A DNA stretch of 64,000 nt, taken from contig NZ_JALKAZ010000001.1 in the NCBI RefSeq assembly GCF_023016005.1, positions 1,984,001-2,048,000 on the forward strand, in the 5' to 3' direction. Source of the DNA: Erythrobacter sp. F6033. Its GTDB lineage: Bacteria > Pseudomonadota > Alphaproteobacteria > Sphingomonadales > Sphingomonadaceae. The position numbers and the translations under genes are program-made. Below, piece by piece: positions 35,962 through 45,987 of this stretch. Under the pieces are notes generated by a model. The model searched no databases. It was not told the origin of the DNA and saw only the letters and a list, made by a program, of their open reading frames with translations. The stretch's first letter is position 1. Every line of letters starts with the position of its first letter.

Positions 35962-37593
35962 TTGATTTCGATTCGTTACGCCGGATTCATTACTTTCATC
36001 ATCGGTTGTCTGTTCTTTGCGCAACCAGCCTTTGCCGAATGGCATAAGGCTGAAAGTGATCGGTTCGTCATCTATTCTGACAGCCGTGCCGGTGACCTAA
36101 AACAGTTTGCCGAGATGCTGGAACGCTATCATGTAGCGATGGAGCTCGAGAGCGGCCGGAAAGTCCCGGTTCCCAGCCCGTCCAACCGGCTGACAGTCTA
36201 TATGGTCGGCAGCAGAGACAATCTGCGCGATGTCTATGGCAATCCAAATTCATCGGTTGCGGGCTTTTATATCCCACGTGCGAATGGATCGGTCACCTTC
36301 GTACCGAACATCAAAATCCGCGCCCGCGATACAAGCCGCCAGGGTACAGGCAGCCGCTTTAGCCGCGGCTCAAGTGGTGGGGCACTCGATCGGTCTTTTT
36401 CGATCCTGTTGCATGAATATGCGCACCACTTCCTCATATCATCGGCCCGTCACGCGATGCCCAGATGGCTTAGCGAAGGAGGCGCTGAATATTTCTCGTC
36501 TGCCCGTTTCAATGATGACGGGTCGGTCGATATCGGCCTGCCCAATAATGAGCGCGCCTACGAAATCAGTCAGGCCGCGCCCGTGCCGGTTCAGGAATTG
36601 CTCGATTATGAGCTCTATCGGGAAAATCGGGGCAATCGATATGACGCGTTTTACGGTCGAAGCTGGCTGCTGTTTCACTATCTGCGCTTCAATCCTGAAC
36701 GTTCGGGTCAGTTGGTTCGATATTGGCAGGCTGTCGCATCAGGAGCCGACAGCATGGAGGCAGCGGATGCGATATTCGGCGACCTTAAAAGGCTCGAATC
36801 CGAACTAAAAGACTATGGTCGCCAGCGGTCTATGGCCGGCATGCGGTTTAGCGGTAACGACATCTCGATCGGTGCGGTCACTGTTTCCGAAATCAGCGAT
36901 GGCCACGCCAAGATGATGGATGTCATAATCCGGTCGAAACGCGGTGTTAGCGACGAGAAAGCGCAGGAAGTTGTCGCAAAGGCGCGAGAGGTGGCTGCTG
37001 CATTTCCCGCCGATGCCGCCGTTCAGGAGGCTCTCTCTGAGGCGGAATACGACGCAGGCAATGATGACGCCGCCATTGCCGCTGCCAAACGCGCAATCAA
37101 AGCCGATCCTTCGCTGACCAATGCCTATGTCCAGCAAGGTTATGCTCTGTTCCGCAAGGCAAAGGATGCCGAAGATCAGAAAGCCGCATATTCAGCCGCG
37201 ATGAAACCGTTCGAAGCGCTTAATGCCATTGAGGCCGATCACACGCAGCCTTTGATCTATTATTATCGCAGCTTTGCACAACGCGGGATTGAGCCGCCAG
37301 AAAGCGCGAAATTTGCGCTAGAGCGTGCCACCCAGCTGGCTCCTTTTGACAAGGCGCTCGCAGTTGACGCGGCGGCGATGAAAGCTGCCGAAGGCGATCC
37401 TGATATTGCCCGGTATCTTTTAGCGCCAGTGGCCGCCAACCCGCATGGCGGGAAGCAAGCGAGCATGGCGCGGGCATTGATGGATTACCTTGCGGATATC
37501 GAGCAAGGGACACCCGTGAATATCGGCGCAGTCCGGCAGCAGATTGAAGAAACCGGCAATGGCGGCGACAGTGATGGTGAAGAAGCGTCTTAA
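35962..37593 (+). CDS. Exported HExxH metallopeptidase-like protein with TPR repeats
   Basis: 543 residues with TTG start and a signal peptide (hydrophobic 6-22, cut after AFA). The middle holds a gluzincin-type site: LLHEYAHHF (H151, E152, H155) followed by LSEGGAEYFSS, whose glutamate can be the third ligand. From about residue 330 the protein consists of TPR-like helical pairs (AFPADAAVQEALSEAEYDAG, AAKRAIKADPSLTNAYVQQG). Substrate unknown. The start is supported by AGGGGG and by the signal peptide beginning right after it. Confidence 0.8.
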   Translation: MISIRYAGFITFIIGCLFFAQPAFAEWHKAESDRFVIYSDSRAGDLKQFAEMLERYHVAMELESGRKVPVPSPSNRLTVYMVGSRDNLRDVYGNPNSSVAGFYIPRANGSVTFVPNIKIRARDTSRQGTGSRFSRGSSGGALDRSFSILLHEYAHHFLISSARHAMPRWLSEGGAEYFSSARFNDDGSVDIGLPNNERAYEISQAAPVPVQELLDYELYRENRGNRYDAFYGRSWLLFHYLRFNPERSGQLVRYWQAVASGADSMEAADAIFGDLKRLESELKDYGRQRSMAGMRFSGNDISIGAVTVSEISDGHAKMMDVIIRSKRGVSDEKAQEVVAKAREVAAAFPADAAVQEALSEAEYDAGNDDAAIAAAKRAIKADPSLTNAYVQQGYALFRKAKDAEDQKAAYSAAMKPFEALNAIEADHTQPLIYYYRSFAQRGIEPPESAKFALERATQLAPFDKALAVDAAAMKAAEGDPDIARYLLAPVAANPHGGKQASMARALMDYLADIEQGTPVNIGAVRQQIEETGNGGDSDGEEAS

Positions 37594-37601
37594 CTCATAG
37601 C

Positions 37602-37634
37602 AAAAGGGCGCACCGGTCTAAGCCGACGCGCCCT
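37602..37634. terminator. Bidirectional hairpin terminator
   Basis: AGGGCGC (37605-37611) pairs with GCGCCCT (37628-37634). AAAA precedes it (a T run for the minus strand) and CTCTTAAA follows on the plus strand. It separates the convergent HExxH/TPR gene and the DUF937 gene. Confidence 0.7.
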
Positions 37635-37654
37635 CTTAAACACTGAATTCTAAG

Positions 37655-38215
37655 TCAGCGTTTCATCATGCCGCTGACAATCGATCCCAGGATGCCGCCA
37701 AGCGGGTTTCCGCCGGACGATCCGCCAGCGGGTGCGCCGCCACCGCTCGCCTGTTTCGCCATGTAACCGGCCACGGCCATCGCGAGGATAGGCAGCATTT
37801 TCTTGAGCATGCCTTCGTCAAGGCCGGTCATCGCCGCGACTTCACCCGCGACAGAACGGCTCACATCTTTGCTGCCAAAGATATTGCCAAGTATGTCGTT
37901 GCCAGGCTGACTTGGCGTCGGATCATTGCCGAGCACCGCATCCAGCAAACCGCCGCCAAGGCCGCCTGCCAATACACTGCCAAGACCGCCGCCCGACGAA
38001 GAACCGCCGCCGCCAAGGATGGCTCCGGCAAGTCCGCCGAGGCCGCCCATCGGGTCTGGCGTACTTGATCCGCCAGTCGCGCTGCGGCCCATGCCGGCCA
38101 CAATCGCGGGAAGCAGAGCGCCCGCCGCCGACTTGGCTGTCGCTTCATCGACGCCCAACTCCCGCGCCATCGACGCGATGGCTCCGGATTGCTGCAACAT
38201 TTGTCCTAGGCTCAT
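37655..38215 (-). CDS. DUF937 domain protein
   Basis: 186 residues, very rich in Gly, Ala and Ser. MSLGQMLQQSGAIASMAREL then AAGALLPAIVAGMGR and, near the C-terminus, SRSVAGEVAAMTGLDEGMLKKMLPILAMAVAGYM form the DUF937 core, with a flexible glycine-rich middle. AGGAGAGAG lies just before the ATG at 38215 and rules out the longer frame. Function unknown. Pairs with a related small gene 28 nt upstream. Confidence 0.85.
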   Translation of the reverse strand: MSLGQMLQQSGAIASMARELGVDEATAKSAAGALLPAIVAGMGRSATGGSSTPDPMGGLGGLAGAILGGGGSSSGGGLGSVLAGGLGGGLLDAVLGNDPTPSQPGNDILGNIFGSKDVSRSVAGEVAAMTGLDEGMLKKMLPILAMAVAGYMAKQASGGGAPAGGSSGGNPLGGILGSIVSGMMKR

Positions 38216-38243
38216 AGCTCTCTCCTTGTCCTGTCTTGTGCGC

Positions 38244-38567
38244 TTATTTCTTGCCGAACAGACCAGACGCCATGCCAGCAATATCGTTCAACGGATTGCC
38301 GTCGCCGTCCTGGTCCAGCATCGATGCAAAGCTCGAAAGCGAGCCTTCGCCGCCAATTTGCTCAACGATCTGGCTCAGTACGCCGCTGTCGAGGCCGGTT
38401 TCCTTCGAAGCGAGTTCAACAGTGTCGCCGTCTTGCTGGTGCGTCTTACCAAGCACCGCGATTGCTTTCTCTGCCATGGCCGGATCAATGCCGATTTTCT
38501 CGGCCAAGTTGGCTACGTCATCAGGTGCGCCGCCAATGTTTTTCAGAATTCCGTCGAGCAAGCTCAT
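38244..38567 (-). CDS. DUF937-like small protein with EF-hand-like loop
   Basis: 107 residues. MSLLDGILKNIGGAPDDVANL and the helices around SKETGLDSGVLSQIVEQIGG resemble DUF937 repeats, and the C-terminal part has DQDGDGNPLNDI, which fits a calcium-binding EF-hand loop (acidic or polar residues at positions 1, 3, 5, ending with D). Probably in one operon with the DUF937 gene. Calcium binding is inferred from the loop only. Confidence 0.75.
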   Translation of the reverse strand: MSLLDGILKNIGGAPDDVANLAEKIGIDPAMAEKAIAVLGKTHQQDGDTVELASKETGLDSGVLSQIVEQIGGEGSLSSFASMLDQDGDGNPLNDIAGMASGLFGKK

Positions 38568-38641
38568 GATTGTTCTCCATCATAAAAATTTGTTGATGCG
38601 ATTCGCCTAGCAAGTGTGACGGAAACTCAGGGTAAAACAAC

Positions 38642-38679
38642 GTAAAAGCCCCGCACCGATCTTACGCCGGGCGGGGCTT
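38642..38679 (-). terminator. Rho-independent terminator after pckA
   Basis: On the minus strand a 9-bp stem AAGCCCCGC/GCGGGGCTT (38671-38679 with 38646-38654, 16-nt loop) is followed by TTTTACG, 23 nt after the pckA stop. Confidence 0.85.
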
Positions 38680-38702
38680 CCTCTCCAACTGGGAATAGGG
38701 TT

Positions 38703-40319
38703 TTACGCGGCGACGGGTGTCGCCGGGGCTGCCTGACGCACGCCTTCATCGACGTGGGCAGCAAATTCTTCGAAGTTGTCGATGAACAATTGCACAAGCT
38801 TGTGCGCAGTTGCGTCGTACTCCGATTTGTCGGTCCAGGTGCTGCGCGGATCAAGGATCGACTGATCGATGCCTTGGGCCGCGAGAACCGGCACGTGCAC
38901 CGGCACTTCAAAGCCGAAATTGCCGTCTTTGCGGAATTCAACGTTGTCCAGATCACCGTCGAGCGCGGCGTTGAGCAGTGCGCGGGTCGCCTTGATCGGC
39001 ATACGGTTGCCAACGCCATATTTGCCGCCGGTCCAACCGGTGTTGAGCAACCAGCACTGCACACCGCCGCTGGCGATGCGCTCTTTCAATAGGTTGCCAT
39101 AAACGCTCGGGTGACGCGGCATGAACGGCGCACCGAAACAGGTCGAGAATGTCGCTTCCGGCTCGGTCACGCCAATCTCGGTTCCGGCAACTTTCGCGGT
39201 GTAGCCCGACAGGAAGTGATACATCGCCTGATCCGGCGTTAGCCGCGCAATCGGAGGCAGCACGCCAAACGCATCGGCGGTGAGCATCACAACATTGCTC
39301 GGCACAGGACCGAGGTTCTTCTCGCTGGTATTCGGGATGTAGTGGATCGGATAGGCACCGCGGGTGTTCTCCGCGAGCGTGTTGTCGTCGAAATCAAGCT
39401 CGCGGGTCTGCGGGTCCATCACGACGTTTTCGAGCACAGTGCCGAACATCTTAGTGGTGGCGTAGATTTCCGGCTCTGCCTCTTCGGACAGGCGGATCAT
39501 CTTGGCATAACAGCCGCCTTCGAAATTGAAGACCGCTGTGTCGGACCAGCCGTGCTCGTCATCACCGATAAGAGTGCGCGATGCGTCGGCGGAAAGAGTG
39601 GTTTTGCCCGTGCCCGAAAGCCCGAAAAACACCGCCGTCTTGCCGTCGGCGCTCACATTGGCGGAGCAATGCATCGGCATCACGCCCTTGGTCGGGAGGA
39701 GATAGTTGAGAATGCCAAAGACACTCTTCTTCATCTCGCCCGCATAACGCGTGCCGCCAATCAGGATAAGTTTTTCGGTGAGGTTTACAGCGATCACAGT
39801 CTCGCTGTTTGTACCGTGACGTGCAGGATCGGCCTTAAAGCTTGGCAGATCGATGATCGTGTATTCCGGCGCAAAATCCGCTAGCTCATCCGCAGTAGGA
39901 CGCACCAGCAGCGTGCGGATAAACAGGTTGTGCCAAGCCAGCTCGTTAATCACGCGCACATTGACGCGGTGCTCTGGCTGAGACCCGCCGAACAGATCGG
40001 CGACGTACAGCGTTTCTTTGCCTGCAACCGCAGTCATAAAGTCGGCTTTGAGATTGGCGAAATGCTCCGGCGTCATTGAGGCGTTGACCTTGCCCCACCA
40101 AACCGTGTCCTCGGTCGTCGCATCACGCACGATAAATTTGTCCTTTGCGCTGCGTCCGGTTTTAGCGCCCGTCTGCACTACCAAAGCGCCGTTTTTCGAC
40201 AGCGAGCCCTCTCCGGCAGCAACTGCGGCTTCGACCAAAGCCGGTGTGCCAAGATTTGGGTGAATTTTGGCCTGAGTATCAATTCCCTGATCAGGCAACG
40301 ATTGGGCGAGAGGCGTCAA
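38703..40319 (-). CDS. pckA: Phosphoenolpyruvate carboxykinase (ATP)
   Basis: Converts oxaloacetate and ATP to phosphoenolpyruvate, the entry step of gluconeogenesis. 538 residues from a TTG start preceded by GGAG at 8 nt; this gives [16 protein letters not shown] and a family-typical length. ATP-site motif [42 protein letters not shown] and [15 protein letters not shown] are all present. It is divergent from chvI across 261 bp, a pairing also known in rhizobia, which suggests that the ChvI/ChvG system or carbon status influences its expression. Confidence 0.95.
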   Translation of the reverse strand: MTPLAQSLPDQGIDTQAKIHPNLGTPALVEAAVAAGEGSLSKNGALVVQTGAKTGRSAKDKFIVRDATTEDTVWWGKVNASMTPEHFANLKADFMTAVAGKETLYVADLFGGSQPEHRVNVRVINELAWHNLFIRTLLVRPTADELADFAPEYTIIDLPSFKADPARHGTNSETVIAVNLTEKLILIGGTRYAGEMKKSVFGILNYLLPTKGVMPMHCSANVSADGKTAVFFGLSGTGKTTLSADASRTLIGDDEHGWSDTAVFNFEGGCYAKMIRLSEEAEPEIYATTKMFGTVLENVVMDPQTRELDFDDNTLAENTRGAYPIHYIPNTSEKNLGPVPSNVVMLTADAFGVLPPIARLTPDQAMYHFLSGYTAKVAGTEIGVTEPEATFSTCFGAPFMPRHPSVYGNLLKERIASGGVQCWLLNTGWTGGKYGVGNRMPIKATRALLNAALDGDLDNVEFRKDGNFGFEVPVHVPVLAAQGIDQSILDPRSTWTDKSEYDATAHKLVQLFIDNFEEFAAHVDEGVRQAAPATPVAA

Positions 40320-40391
40320 CGTATCTACTCCGCGAAAATGAATCGACTGCCGGTGGCAATCATGTGGGGTACTGGATTCGCGCCGCATTTC

Positions 40392-40526
40392 GCATACGTA
40401 TGCATAAAGGTCTAGGCCGGATTGCTACATCTGCCCAATCCTGTGTGAAAAGCACGGCGGTGCGAGACATTCACAAAGCCTACGCGTTGTTTCGGCGCAT
40501 CGAACCCGCTAGCAATTGCGTATGCA
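40392..40526. promoter_or_regulatory. Palindrome and matching half-site between pckA and chvI
   Basis: GCATACGTATGC (40392-40403) is a perfect 12-bp palindrome, 73 nt from the pckA start. A related half-site TGCGTATGCA lies at 40517-40526, 55 nt before chvI. Both contain GTATGCA. Possible binding sites for one factor acting on both divergent genes; the factor is not identified. Confidence 0.4.
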
Positions 40527-40580
40527 CTATGCCCATGTGGTACGGCCCCTGCGGTACAGATTGCGCGTGAGAGGACACGA

Positions 40581-41333
40581 ATGACCGAAGATATGGCAGT
40601 AACAACGGGCAATGAAGACGCGCCCGTCATCGCCTTGGTCGATGATGACCGAAATATTCTGACAACGGTTTCAATCGCGCTGCAGGCAGAGGGGTTTGTT
40701 ACCCGCCTTTATTCCGATGGTGAGACCGCGCTCAAAGCGTTGATTGAAAACCCTCCTGCGCTCGGTGTTTTCGATATCAAAATGCCCAAGATGGACGGGA
40801 TTGAATTGCTCAAACGGGTTCGCGAGCAAGTCGCGCTTCCAGTTATTTTTCTTACCAGTAAGGATGACGAGGAAGACGAAGAGATCGGCCTGGAAATGGG
40901 CGCAGATGATTACATCGCCAAACCATTTAGCCAGCGCCTGTTGATCGCGCGCATTCGGGCGATCCTGCGCCGCGCTGATCCTATTCGCGAAGTGATCGGC
41001 GATAGCAGCAGCGCCGTTCCGGCGGCGGTGAACGAGATTGCGCGAGGTAGGCTTAACATGGACCCGGCCCGCCACCACGTGACCTGGGATGGCAAACCCG
41101 TCAGCCTGACGGTCACCGAATTTCTCATTCTGGAGGCACTGGCAGCGCGCCCCGGAGTGATCAAAAGCCGCAACCAGTTGATGGATGCGGCTTACCCGGA
41201 CGATATCTTCGTCGATGACCGCACCGTTGATAGCCACATCAAGCGGATGCGGCGCAAATTCCGCAGCGTTGATAATGAGTTCTCTTCGATCGAAACTCTT
41301 TATGGAGCAGGATACAGCTTCAACGATGGCTGA
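40581..41333 (+). CDS. chvI: Response regulator ChvI
   Basis: 250 residues, OmpR class. Receiver: acidic D21-D23, phosphoacceptor D65 in [13 protein letters not shown]92, K114 (YIAKPFS). C-terminal winged helix with [20 protein letters not shown] and [16 protein letters not shown]. Length, gene order and partner kinase identify it as ChvI, the envelope/acid-stress regulator of alphaproteobacteria. Overlaps chvG by 8 nt. Confidence 0.93.
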   Translation: MTEDMAVTTGNEDAPVIALVDDDRNILTTVSIALQAEGFVTRLYSDGETALKALIENPPALGVFDIKMPKMDGIELLKRVREQVALPVIFLTSKDDEEDEEIGLEMGADDYIAKPFSQRLLIARIRAILRRADPIREVIGDSSSAVPAAVNEIARGRLNMDPARHHVTWDGKPVSLTVTEFLILEALAARPGVIKSRNQLMDAAYPDDIFVDDRTVDSHIKRMRRKFRSVDNEFSSIETLYGAGYSFNDG

Positions 41334-42882
41334 AGAATCTACGCCGACAGTCAGCGACGAAACGCTCAGTCCGGTTGGCCGGTTCTCCCTAACCGCGCGC
41401 ATTCTGGCGGTGAATATCCTGCCGCTCGCTTTGCTTGGCGGTGGTCTGTTCTACATCGACAGTTACCGCAACCAGTTGATTGACGAGCGCTTCAAGCTAG
41501 CGCGGATCGAAGCGCAGATCACTGCAGAGGCGCTCGCCGGGGCGACGCGCGAACGGCAAGAAGCGTTGCTGGTCCAGATCGGCAAGGAACAGGGTATGCG
41601 GCTTCGCATGTTCGATGCCGAAGGTCAGCTTTGGGCCGATAGCTTCGCGCTGGATGAACCCGCGTTCGAATTTGACGATATCAGCGATGACACCTGGGAT
41701 CAGCAATTTGCGCGTTGGATGGACCGGACGGTTGATGCGATTGTTAGCTCCGAACCGGTCACCGATTTTGTCGAACCCGAAGGTCAAACCGCCGACGCGT
41801 GGCCAGAATTGATTGCTGCTCGTGAAGAGGCGGTGAGCCAGATCAATCTGTATGATTGGGTCGATGGAACGCCCGTTATCACCGCTGCCGCTCCCGTCGG
41901 ATTGAACGGGGCGACCTTGCTGACAGTGCGTAACGCGGTCGACATTACGGCGACAGTGCGTTCTGCCCGTTCAACCTTGGTGACTGCGGTTTTGCTTGTC
42001 CTGTTCGCCTCGGCAATGCTGTCACTGTATCTGGCCCGAACAATCGTGACGCCGCTGCGGCAGCTATCGCGTGCAGCAGTCAAAGTCCGGCAAGGGCGCG
42101 AGCGTGACGTCGAGGTGCCGCGTCTGCCAGAGCGCAACGACGAAATAGGGCTTCTGGCCCGTGCCGTTTCCGATATGACAGGCACGCTGCGGCAACGGAT
42201 CGACGCCGTCGATAGTTTTGCTGCCGACGTCGCCCACGAAATCAAAAACCCGCTCGCGAGCCTGCGCAGCGCGGTTGAATCGCTTCCGAAAGTGACCGAC
42301 CCGGACACGCGCCGCGAGCTTGAGCAAATCGCCAATCACGATGTCCGGCGGATCGACCGGCTTGTTACCGAAATATCAGACGCCAGCAGGATTGATGCCG
42401 AAATGTCCCGCGCGACGCGGGAGGTGATCGATATGGCAGACCTTGTCCGCGCTATCGCCGGGAACCGCGAATATCGCGCTGAGAACCGGAACCACCGGAT
42501 CGAACTCAACACCGTTGGCTTTGCCGCCAAGGTTGTCGGTGTAGGCGCCCGGCTCGAACGGGTGGTCGAAAACCTGTTCGACAACGCTGTTTCGTTCTCT
42601 CCGCCTGAAGCTCCGATCGAAGTCACAATCGACAATGACGGCAATTGCGTGATGCTGACCGTGTGCGATTCTGGTCCCGGGATTCCAGAGGCGTCGCGCG
42701 AAAAAGTGTTCCAGCGGTTCCACTCCGTCCGGCCCGAGCGCGAAGATTTCGGCAATCATTCCGGTCTTGGTCTAGCCATTGCACGCGCCATTGCGGAGGC
42801 CCATGACGGCTCCCTGATTGCGGAGGCTCGCCCAGACGGCAAACAAGGGGCCTGCCTCAAACTCACATTGCCGGCGGCATGA
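41326..42882 (+). CDS. chvG: Sensor histidine kinase ChvG
   Basis: 518 residues. Membrane helices at about 25-45 and 215-235 enclose a roughly 170-residue periplasmic sensor; HAMP follows ([20 protein letters not shown]). H-box [16 protein letters not shown] with H304; N-box [14 protein letters not shown]-boxes DSGPGIPE and [15 protein letters not shown]. The start at 41326 overlaps the chvI stop; an in-frame ATG at 41302 has no ribosome binding site. The stop overlaps hprK (ATGA). Confidence 0.93.
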   Translation: MAEESTPTVSDETLSPVGRFSLTARILAVNILPLALLGGGLFYIDSYRNQLIDERFKLARIEAQITAEALAGATRERQEALLVQIGKEQGMRLRMFDAEGQLWADSFALDEPAFEFDDISDDTWDQQFARWMDRTVDAIVSSEPVTDFVEPEGQTADAWPELIAAREEAVSQINLYDWVDGTPVITAAAPVGLNGATLLTVRNAVDITATVRSARSTLVTAVLLVLFASAMLSLYLARTIVTPLRQLSRAAVKVRQGRERDVEVPRLPERNDEIGLLARAVSDMTGTLRQRIDAVDSFAADVAHEIKNPLASLRSAVESLPKVTDPDTRRELEQIANHDVRRIDRLVTEISDASRIDAEMSRATREVIDMADLVRAIAGNREYRAENRNHRIELNTVGFAAKVVGVGARLERVVENLFDNAVSFSPPEAPIEVTIDNDGNCVMLTVCDSGPGIPEASREKVFQRFHSVRPEREDFGNHSGLGLAIARAIAEAHDGSLIAEARPDGKQGACLKLTLPAA

Positions 42883-43307
42883 CAATTGACGCACCTTTCG
42901 TGATGCAAGCCACTGCCGTACAAATCGGCGATCGAGCCCTTATCCTGGAAGGACCACCGGGCTCTGGAAAATCTTCTCTTGCGCTCGCTCTGATTGATCG
43001 CGGTGCGATGCTGATCGGAGATGACGGGGTTTCTATCCGCCGCGAGCAAGATCAGATTATCGCTTCACCGCCGCCGAATATTCGAGGAAGCCTGGAAGTT
43101 CGCGGGCTTGGCTTGTTCACCATGCCGGTCGTCGATGCTGCGCCAGTGGGATTAATTCTGACACTGGGCGAACAGGGCGAACGCCTCCCCGGAACGATCC
43201 CGAAACGCGATATCATCGGACTTCGCATTCCTGTACTTCCGTTTCTTCCCGGCGCGATTGCTCCCGCCGTCAGAGCGGAATACGCCATGTCGATGTACAG
43301 CGTTTGA
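42879..43307 (+). CDS. hprK: HPr kinase/phosphorylase, short alphaproteobacterial form
   Basis: 142 residues, only the catalytic domain; the N-terminal half of the Firmicutes enzyme is absent, as usual in alphaproteobacteria. Walker A GPPGSGKS (25-32), GDDGVSIRR, and the family signature RGLGLFTMPVV. It phosphorylates a serine of HPr and so tunes the incomplete PTS encoded a few genes downstream. Translationally coupled to chvG by ATGA overlap. Confidence 0.92.
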   Translation: MTIDAPFVMQATAVQIGDRALILEGPPGSGKSSLALALIDRGAMLIGDDGVSIRREQDQIIASPPPNIRGSLEVRGLGLFTMPVVDAAPVGLILTLGEQGERLPGTIPKRDIIGLRIPVLPFLPGAIAPAVRAEYAMSMYSV

Positions 43308-43383
43308 GCAGATTGCGCTTCCAAAAGAGAAGTAAGCGAAAAAGTCACTTTCCATTCGCGCAAATCGCCGCGAGACTACCCAT

Positions 43384-44334
43384 ATGGAAAGCGTGATCCC
43401 TTCCGATTCCCAAACCGACGCGGCCAGTCCGCAACGTATCCTGCTTGTTACGGGGCTGTCAGGCGCCGGAAAATCGACCGCACTCGATGTGCTTGAGGAT
43501 TTGGGTTGGGAAACAATCGACAACTTTCCCGTGCGCCTGCTCAAACGTCTTGTCGGAAAACCGGATGATCAGGGCGGCCATGAACGCGGCCCACTGGCGA
43601 TCGGGTTTGATTCCCGCACGCGCGGTTTTGTGCCTGCGAACATTATCTCTCAGCTCAAGAATCTCAGCGAGCGCGATGATCTGTCGGTAAGTTTCATGTT
43701 TATCGATTGCGCCGATGCCGAGCTTGAGCGGCGGTATAACGAAACTCGCCGCCGGCACCCGATGACGCACGGCCGCCCTCTTCTCGACGGTATCGGGGCA
43801 GAACGCGAATTGCTCGAACCGCTGCGCCGCTGGGCTGACATTGTAATCGATACCAGCGACATGTCGGCCAACGATCTGCAGGGCCATGTCCGCGATCTTT
43901 TCGAGCAGCGCGATGATGGAGCGATGACGCTGACCGTGTCCAGCTTCGGCTTTGCCCGCGGGATGCCGCCGCTCGCAGACCTTGTTTTCGACATGCGCTT
44001 CCTCGACAATCCGCATTGGATAGAGGGCCTGCGTGAGTTGACCGGACAGGACGCCCCCGTTGGCGAACATATCCAGAAAGATCCCGCGTTCGGCACCGCA
44101 TTTGAGCAAATTCACGACCTGCTACTGACCCTGCTTCCGCGTTATCAGGCGCAGGGAAAATCATATGTTCACGTCGCATTTGGTTGTACCGGCGGGAGAC
44201 ACCGATCCGTCTTTACCGCAGAACGAATGGCCCAAGGCTTGCGTGAGGCTGGATTTTCGCCCACTGTCAGGCATCGCAATTTAGGATCGCGTGCTGCAGA
44301 CGAAATCGAACGCGGCAAGCGCCAAGGTAACTAA
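43384..44334 (+). CDS. rapZ: RNase adapter protein RapZ
   Basis: 316 residues: P-loop GLSGAGKST (24-32), Walker B-like FMFIDCADAELERRY, and a C-terminal domain with YVHVAFGCTGGRHRSVFTAE, the hallmark of the family. In E. coli it directs RNase E to the GlmZ small RNA and senses glucosamine-6-phosphate; in alphaproteobacteria its RNA targets are unknown, but the linkage with hprK and PTS genes is standard. 76 nt after hprK. Confidence 0.94.
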   Translation: MESVIPSDSQTDAASPQRILLVTGLSGAGKSTALDVLEDLGWETIDNFPVRLLKRLVGKPDDQGGHERGPLAIGFDSRTRGFVPANIISQLKNLSERDDLSVSFMFIDCADAELERRYNETRRRHPMTHGRPLLDGIGAERELLEPLRRWADIVIDTSDMSANDLQGHVRDLFEQRDDGAMTLTVSSFGFARGMPPLADLVFDMRFLDNPHWIEGLRELTGQDAPVGEHIQKDPAFGTAFEQIHDLLLTLLPRYQAQGKSYVHVAFGCTGGRHRSVFTAERMAQGLREAGFSPTVRHRNLGSRAADEIERGKRQGN

Positions 44335-44349
44335 CGGACCCACCCCCGC

Positions 44350-44775
44350 ATGATTGGTTTGATCCTGGTCACTCACGGCCGCCTCGCGGACCAATTCGTC
44401 GAAGCGATGGAGCACGTCGTTGGCCCTCAGGCAAATGTCGTCACAGTCTGCATTGGCCCGAGTGACGATATGGAACTGCGGCGCGAAGAGATCGCGAATG
44501 CTATCGGCAAAGTCGATAGCGGCAGCGGAGTCATCATTCTAACCGATCTGTTTGGCGGAACTCCTTCAAATCTCGCGATTTCACTGCTCGATGCTGGTAA
44601 AGTCGAAGTGATTGCAGGCATTAACTTGCCGATGCTCATCCGCCTTGCTGGCGCACGCAAAAAAATGAATGTGGTCGAAGCGGTCGAGGCTGCCCAACAT
44701 GCGGGCCGCAATTACATTACCGTGGCGAGCGAGCTGTTGGGCGAAAGCGCCGAGCCAGCTGCGGCGAAGGGGTAA
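44350..44775 (+). CDS. PTS system EIIA component, mannose type
   Basis: 141 residues with the phosphorylated histidine H9 (LILVTHGRLA) and TDLFGGTPSNLA, the two clearest marks of the mannose-class EIIA domain. No EIIB, EIIC or EIID genes are near, so it belongs to a regulatory rather than sugar-importing phosphorelay. Sits 15 nt after rapZ and 7 nt before ptsH. Possible names (manX, ptsM, eiiA) are not settled, so no symbol is given. Confidence 0.92.
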   Translation: MIGLILVTHGRLADQFVEAMEHVVGPQANVVTVCIGPSDDMELRREEIANAIGKVDSGSGVIILTDLFGGTPSNLAISLLDAGKVEVIAGINLPMLIRLAGARKKMNVVEAVEAAQHAGRNYITVASELLGESAEPAAAKG

Positions 44776-44782
44776 TCGGGCA

Positions 44783-45061
44783 ATGAGCGAACTTCGCCAA
44801 ACCGTCACCATCGTCAACAAACGCGGCCTCCATGCCCGCGCGAGCGCCAAGTTCGTCGGTGCAGTGGCGGAATTGCCAGAGGGCGTTTCAGTACGCGTTG
44901 CAAAGGATGCGAATGATGCCGCAGGCGGGTCAATCCTCGGCCTAATGATGCTAGGTGCCGCCAAAGGCGACAGCGTTGATGTCATCGTCTCAGGCGACAA
45001 TGCAGAGGGCGTTCTGGGTCAGCTCGTGGGCTTGATCGAAGACGGGTTCGGCGAAGATTAA
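44783..45061 (+). CDS. ptsH: HPr phosphocarrier protein
   Basis: 92 residues: catalytic H17 in NKRGLHARASAKF and S50 in GGSILGLMMLGAAKG, the position phosphorylated by HPr kinase. Receives phosphate from EI (PtsP, not in this window) and passes it to EIIA. Presence of hprK and the conserved serine imply real serine phosphorylation. Could equally be named npr. Confidence 0.93.
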   Translation: MSELRQTVTIVNKRGLHARASAKFVGAVAELPEGVSVRVAKDANDAAGGSILGLMMLGAAKGDSVDVIVSGDNAEGVLGQLVGLIEDGFGED

Positions 45062-45072
45062 CGCAGACACTG

Positions 45073-45867
45073 ATGCGCAGGCAGATCACCGGATTTTCCA
45101 ACCCGACCGTCAAGTATCTGCGGTCACTAAGGGACAAGAAGCACCGCAAGCGCGCCGGCCAGTTTCTGGTCGAGGGCTTGCGTTTGCTGGAGGATGCGCG
45201 CGAAGGCGGCCGGTTGCCGCGCCAGATAGTGATGGCTGAAGGCCGCGATCCCCACCCACTTATCGACCGGCTCGAAGCAGACGTCGATGCGGCTGGCGGG
45301 GAGGTCATCGAAACCACTCCCGACATTCTCACCAAGATCACCGGCAAATCGAATTCCCAAAGCGTTGTTGGCGTATTTGACGAATGGGACACCGGCCTTG
45401 AACATCTGAACCGCGACGCTGCGCAAATCTGGCTGGTCGCACAGGCTCTGCGCGATCCGGGCAATCTTGGCACAATGCTGCGTACCGGAGACGCGGTGGG
45501 CGCTGGCGGACTGATCCTGATCGACGATTGCGCCGATCCGTTCAGCGCCGAAGCCGTGCGCGCAAGTATGGGCGCGGTGTTCACACAATCCGTTGCACAG
45601 GCACGCTGGGAAGATTTCGTGCCGTGGTTGCGAAGCGGTTCTGGTCAATTGGTCGCAGCGTCTTTGCGCGACGCGGTCCCCTATCGCGCAGCGCCCTATG
45701 CCGCGCCGTGCTTCATCTTGGTCGGCAATGAATCGCAGGGGCTGCCCGAAGCGTACGAAGCCGAATGTGACCTGCGCGTAACCATGCCAATGCGCGGACG
45801 TGCCGACAGCCTGAACGCAGCCATAGCAGGCGCAGTGCTGGCCTATGAAGTGCTGGACAATCTGTAG
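45073..45867 (+). CDS. TrmH/SpoU-family RNA 2'-O-methyltransferase
   Basis: 264 residues. N-terminal substrate-binding domain (NPTVKYLRSLRDKKHRKRAG, FLVEGLRLLEDA), then a SPOUT knot domain with motif 1 ALRDPGNLGTMLRTGDAVGA, motif 2 LVGNESQGLP and motif 3 MPMRGRADSLNAAIAGAV. Probably methylates a ribose in rRNA (RlmB-like/TsnR-like) or tRNA; the exact target cannot be told. Last gene of the chvI block, 11 nt after ptsH. Confidence 0.9.
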   Translation: MRRQITGFSNPTVKYLRSLRDKKHRKRAGQFLVEGLRLLEDAREGGRLPRQIVMAEGRDPHPLIDRLEADVDAAGGEVIETTPDILTKITGKSNSQSVVGVFDEWDTGLEHLNRDAAQIWLVAQALRDPGNLGTMLRTGDAVGAGGLILIDDCADPFSAEAVRASMGAVFTQSVAQARWEDFVPWLRSGSGQLVAASLRDAVPYRAAPYAAPCFILVGNESQGLPEAYEAECDLRVTMPMRGRADSLNAAIAGAVLAYEVLDNL

Positions 45868-45987
45868 GGGCTACATGCCAGATCAGTAAGAATTGGGACG
45901 CGACGCCGATCTCTTTAGCGCTGTAAGCAACTGTTAATCGGCAACGTCCATTGTTCCCGCCGGTCCGGTTTTTGAAAGCAACCACTG

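Noticed and set aside
45863..45881. CTGTAGG-N7-TGCCA at the end of the TrmH-family gene, resembling the parC-upstream motif
   Set aside because: One mismatch in 12 bases and partly coding (contains the stop codon); a single such match is expected by chance in 64 kb on two strands.
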